Part shown: piece by piece, positions 4,786 to 5,334 of the stretch
Position numbering within the stretch: position 1 is the first letter of the stretch
Layout of the letters: each line of letters begins with the position of its first letter
Assembly: GCA_030838025.1 (NCBI GenBank)
Contig: JAUTXM010000193.1
Span: 1-5,334 of the forward strand
Direction: 5' to 3'
From: Acidimicrobiaceae bacterium
GTDB taxonomy: Bacteria; Actinomycetota; Acidimicrobiia; Acidimicrobiales; Palsa-688
DNA: 5,334 nucleotides
Made by a program: the position numbers and the translations under genes
The notes under the pieces: generated by a model
Told to the model about the DNA's origin: nothing
The model's database searches: none
Seen by the model: the letters and a program-made list of their open reading frames with translations, nothing else

Positions 4786-5334
4786 TCACGGAGCCAGGCA
4801 GCCCAATGTTCCGGGCACGACGGGCACCAGGGACGGCCGGTGGTCTGCCACCGGCAGCCGTGACAGCCGGTCGGTCAGGGCGGCGACCAGGGGCCGGACG
4901 GTCTTGTTCGGGAGCCGCCGCCTTGGTGCGTCCGCCAGGTACGCCAACTCGACGGCCGCGGCCGGGAGGCCGCAGATTCGACTCGACCCGGCAAGTCCGT
5001 GCCGAAACGCCGGTTGGATGCGGGCCGGGTCGACCCCCAGGTTGAGCAGGTCGTCGACGGCCTGAGCAAGGCGGCGGGTGCCGTTGGCCCCCGGCACGCC
5101 CACGACGACCACGATGTCGGCGACGCCGGCGGTCCGCCGGGCCATGTGGTTGCGCTCCTCGACATCGCATGACCCCGAGTCGGCCTCACCTTCGAAATCC
5201 CCCGTGACATCGGCGACGACCACCTCGAAGAGGGCGGCCAGCAGCAGCAGGAGTTGGTCGAACCCGCTCGGGCTGATCGCTGTCCAGTGCCCGGGGCGCC
5301 GGAGGCCGGGAAGGAGCCGGAATCCCGATCGAGC
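4786..5334 (-). CDS. CpaE/MinD-like P-loop ATPase, C-terminal part; 5' end outside the window
   Basis: The frame is open from the right edge to the TGA at 4786-4788, giving 182 visible residues; the Walker A/deviant P-loop would lie off the window. Visible residues 5-11 read FRLLPGL, then HWTAISPSGFDQLLLLLAAL, a hydrophobic strand ending in Asp (EVVVADVTGD, Asp42, Walker B position), an acidic insert (EGEADSG) and ERNHMARRTAGVADIVVVVG followed by GTRRLAQAVDDLLNLGVDP. This order (LLPG, helix, VVVD strand, RN before a helix, AD-hVVVG strand) matches the CpaE-like branch of the SIMIBI/ParA-MinD class, often tied to pilus assembly or protein positioning. The Asn-containing strand normal in MinD (VxNR) reads PAFRHG, so this may be a divergent or degenerate member. 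The Ala/Leu/Pro-rich tail after residue 113 is not recognised. GTG codons such as 5223 are internal. The class assignment is fairly sure, the exact role is not. Confidence 0.65.
   Translation of the reverse strand, partial: ARSGFRLLPGLRRPGHWTAISPSGFDQLLLLLAALFEVVVADVTGDFEGEADSGSCDVEERNHMARRTAGVADIVVVVGVPGANGTRRLAQAVDDLLNLGVDPARIQPAFRHGLAGSSRICGLPAAAVELAYLADAPRRRLPNKTVRPLVAALTDRLSRLPVADHRPSLVPVVPGTLGCLAP

Noticed and set aside
4761..4789. GTGAC ... GTCAC inverted repeat at the nucS/ATPase convergent junction as a terminator
   Set aside because: Only five base pairs with a 19-base loop and no T-run; not distinguishable from chance.
4112..5170. Minus-strand open frame of 352 codons antisense to nucS
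   Set aside because: It covers the complete, motif-perfect nucS and the ATPase frame; its own product is Arg/Gly/Pro-rich with no recognisable domain.
5250..5262. GCA/CTG triplet run near the right edge as a microsatellite or functional repeat
   Set aside because: Only about four units, encoding a Leu run in a helix of the ATPase that fits the family.
1..5334. CRISPR array, tRNA/rRNA, insertion sequence, toxin-antitoxin or defence island
   Set aside because: No repeated spacers, cloverleaf-like sequence, transposase or terminal repeats were seen, and every stretch longer than about 60 bases is accounted for by a coding gene.

Overview
The window is very GC-rich and densely coding, from a bacterium most likely in the Actinomycetota. 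The evidence is a NucS/EndoMS mismatch endonuclease (in bacteria, largely an actinobacterial protein), a dnaJ-rsmE-hemW order, frequent GTG starts and strong G/C bias at third codon positions. Protein wording (RsmE 'HVFVTDL', CpaE-like 'LLPGL...HW') suggests an Acidimicrobiia-like lineage, but that is an impression and not a demonstrated placement.

Layout. (1) Bases 2-2656, plus strand: a tightly packed housekeeping run with the 3' part of dnaJ (chaperone), rsmE (16S rRNA m3U1498 methyltransferase) and hemW (radical SAM heme chaperone). rsmE and hemW overlap by GTGA. The dnaJ/rsmE junction is odd: RsmE homology runs back to about base 924, but no ATG, GTG or TTG lies in frame between the upstream stop and base 984. 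(2) Bases 2653-4098, minus strand: an apparent two-gene unit. Its first gene encodes a membrane-anchored pseudokinase with a Cys/Trp-containing extracytoplasmic domain. Its second encodes a small protein with two hydrophobic segments joined by a Ser/Thr/Pro-rich stretch. The second gene's stop overlaps the hemW stop tail to tail. (3) Bases 4121-4780, plus strand: complete nucS, divergent from the pseudokinase gene. (4) Bases 4786-5334, minus strand: the 3' part of a CpaE/MinD-like ATPase gene, convergent with nucS and running off the right edge.

The plus-strand genes are conserved housekeeping functions (protein folding, rRNA modification, heme delivery, mismatch repair). The least-described part is the minus-strand pair. 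It is best read as a signalling or scaffold module at the membrane: the kinase fold has lost HRD and DFG aspartates and its glycine loop, so it probably senses or binds rather than phosphorylates. No RNA gene, CRISPR array, insertion sequence or phage element is visible, no gene-free stretch exceeds about 60 bases, and I found no clear defence or other multi-gene novel system.
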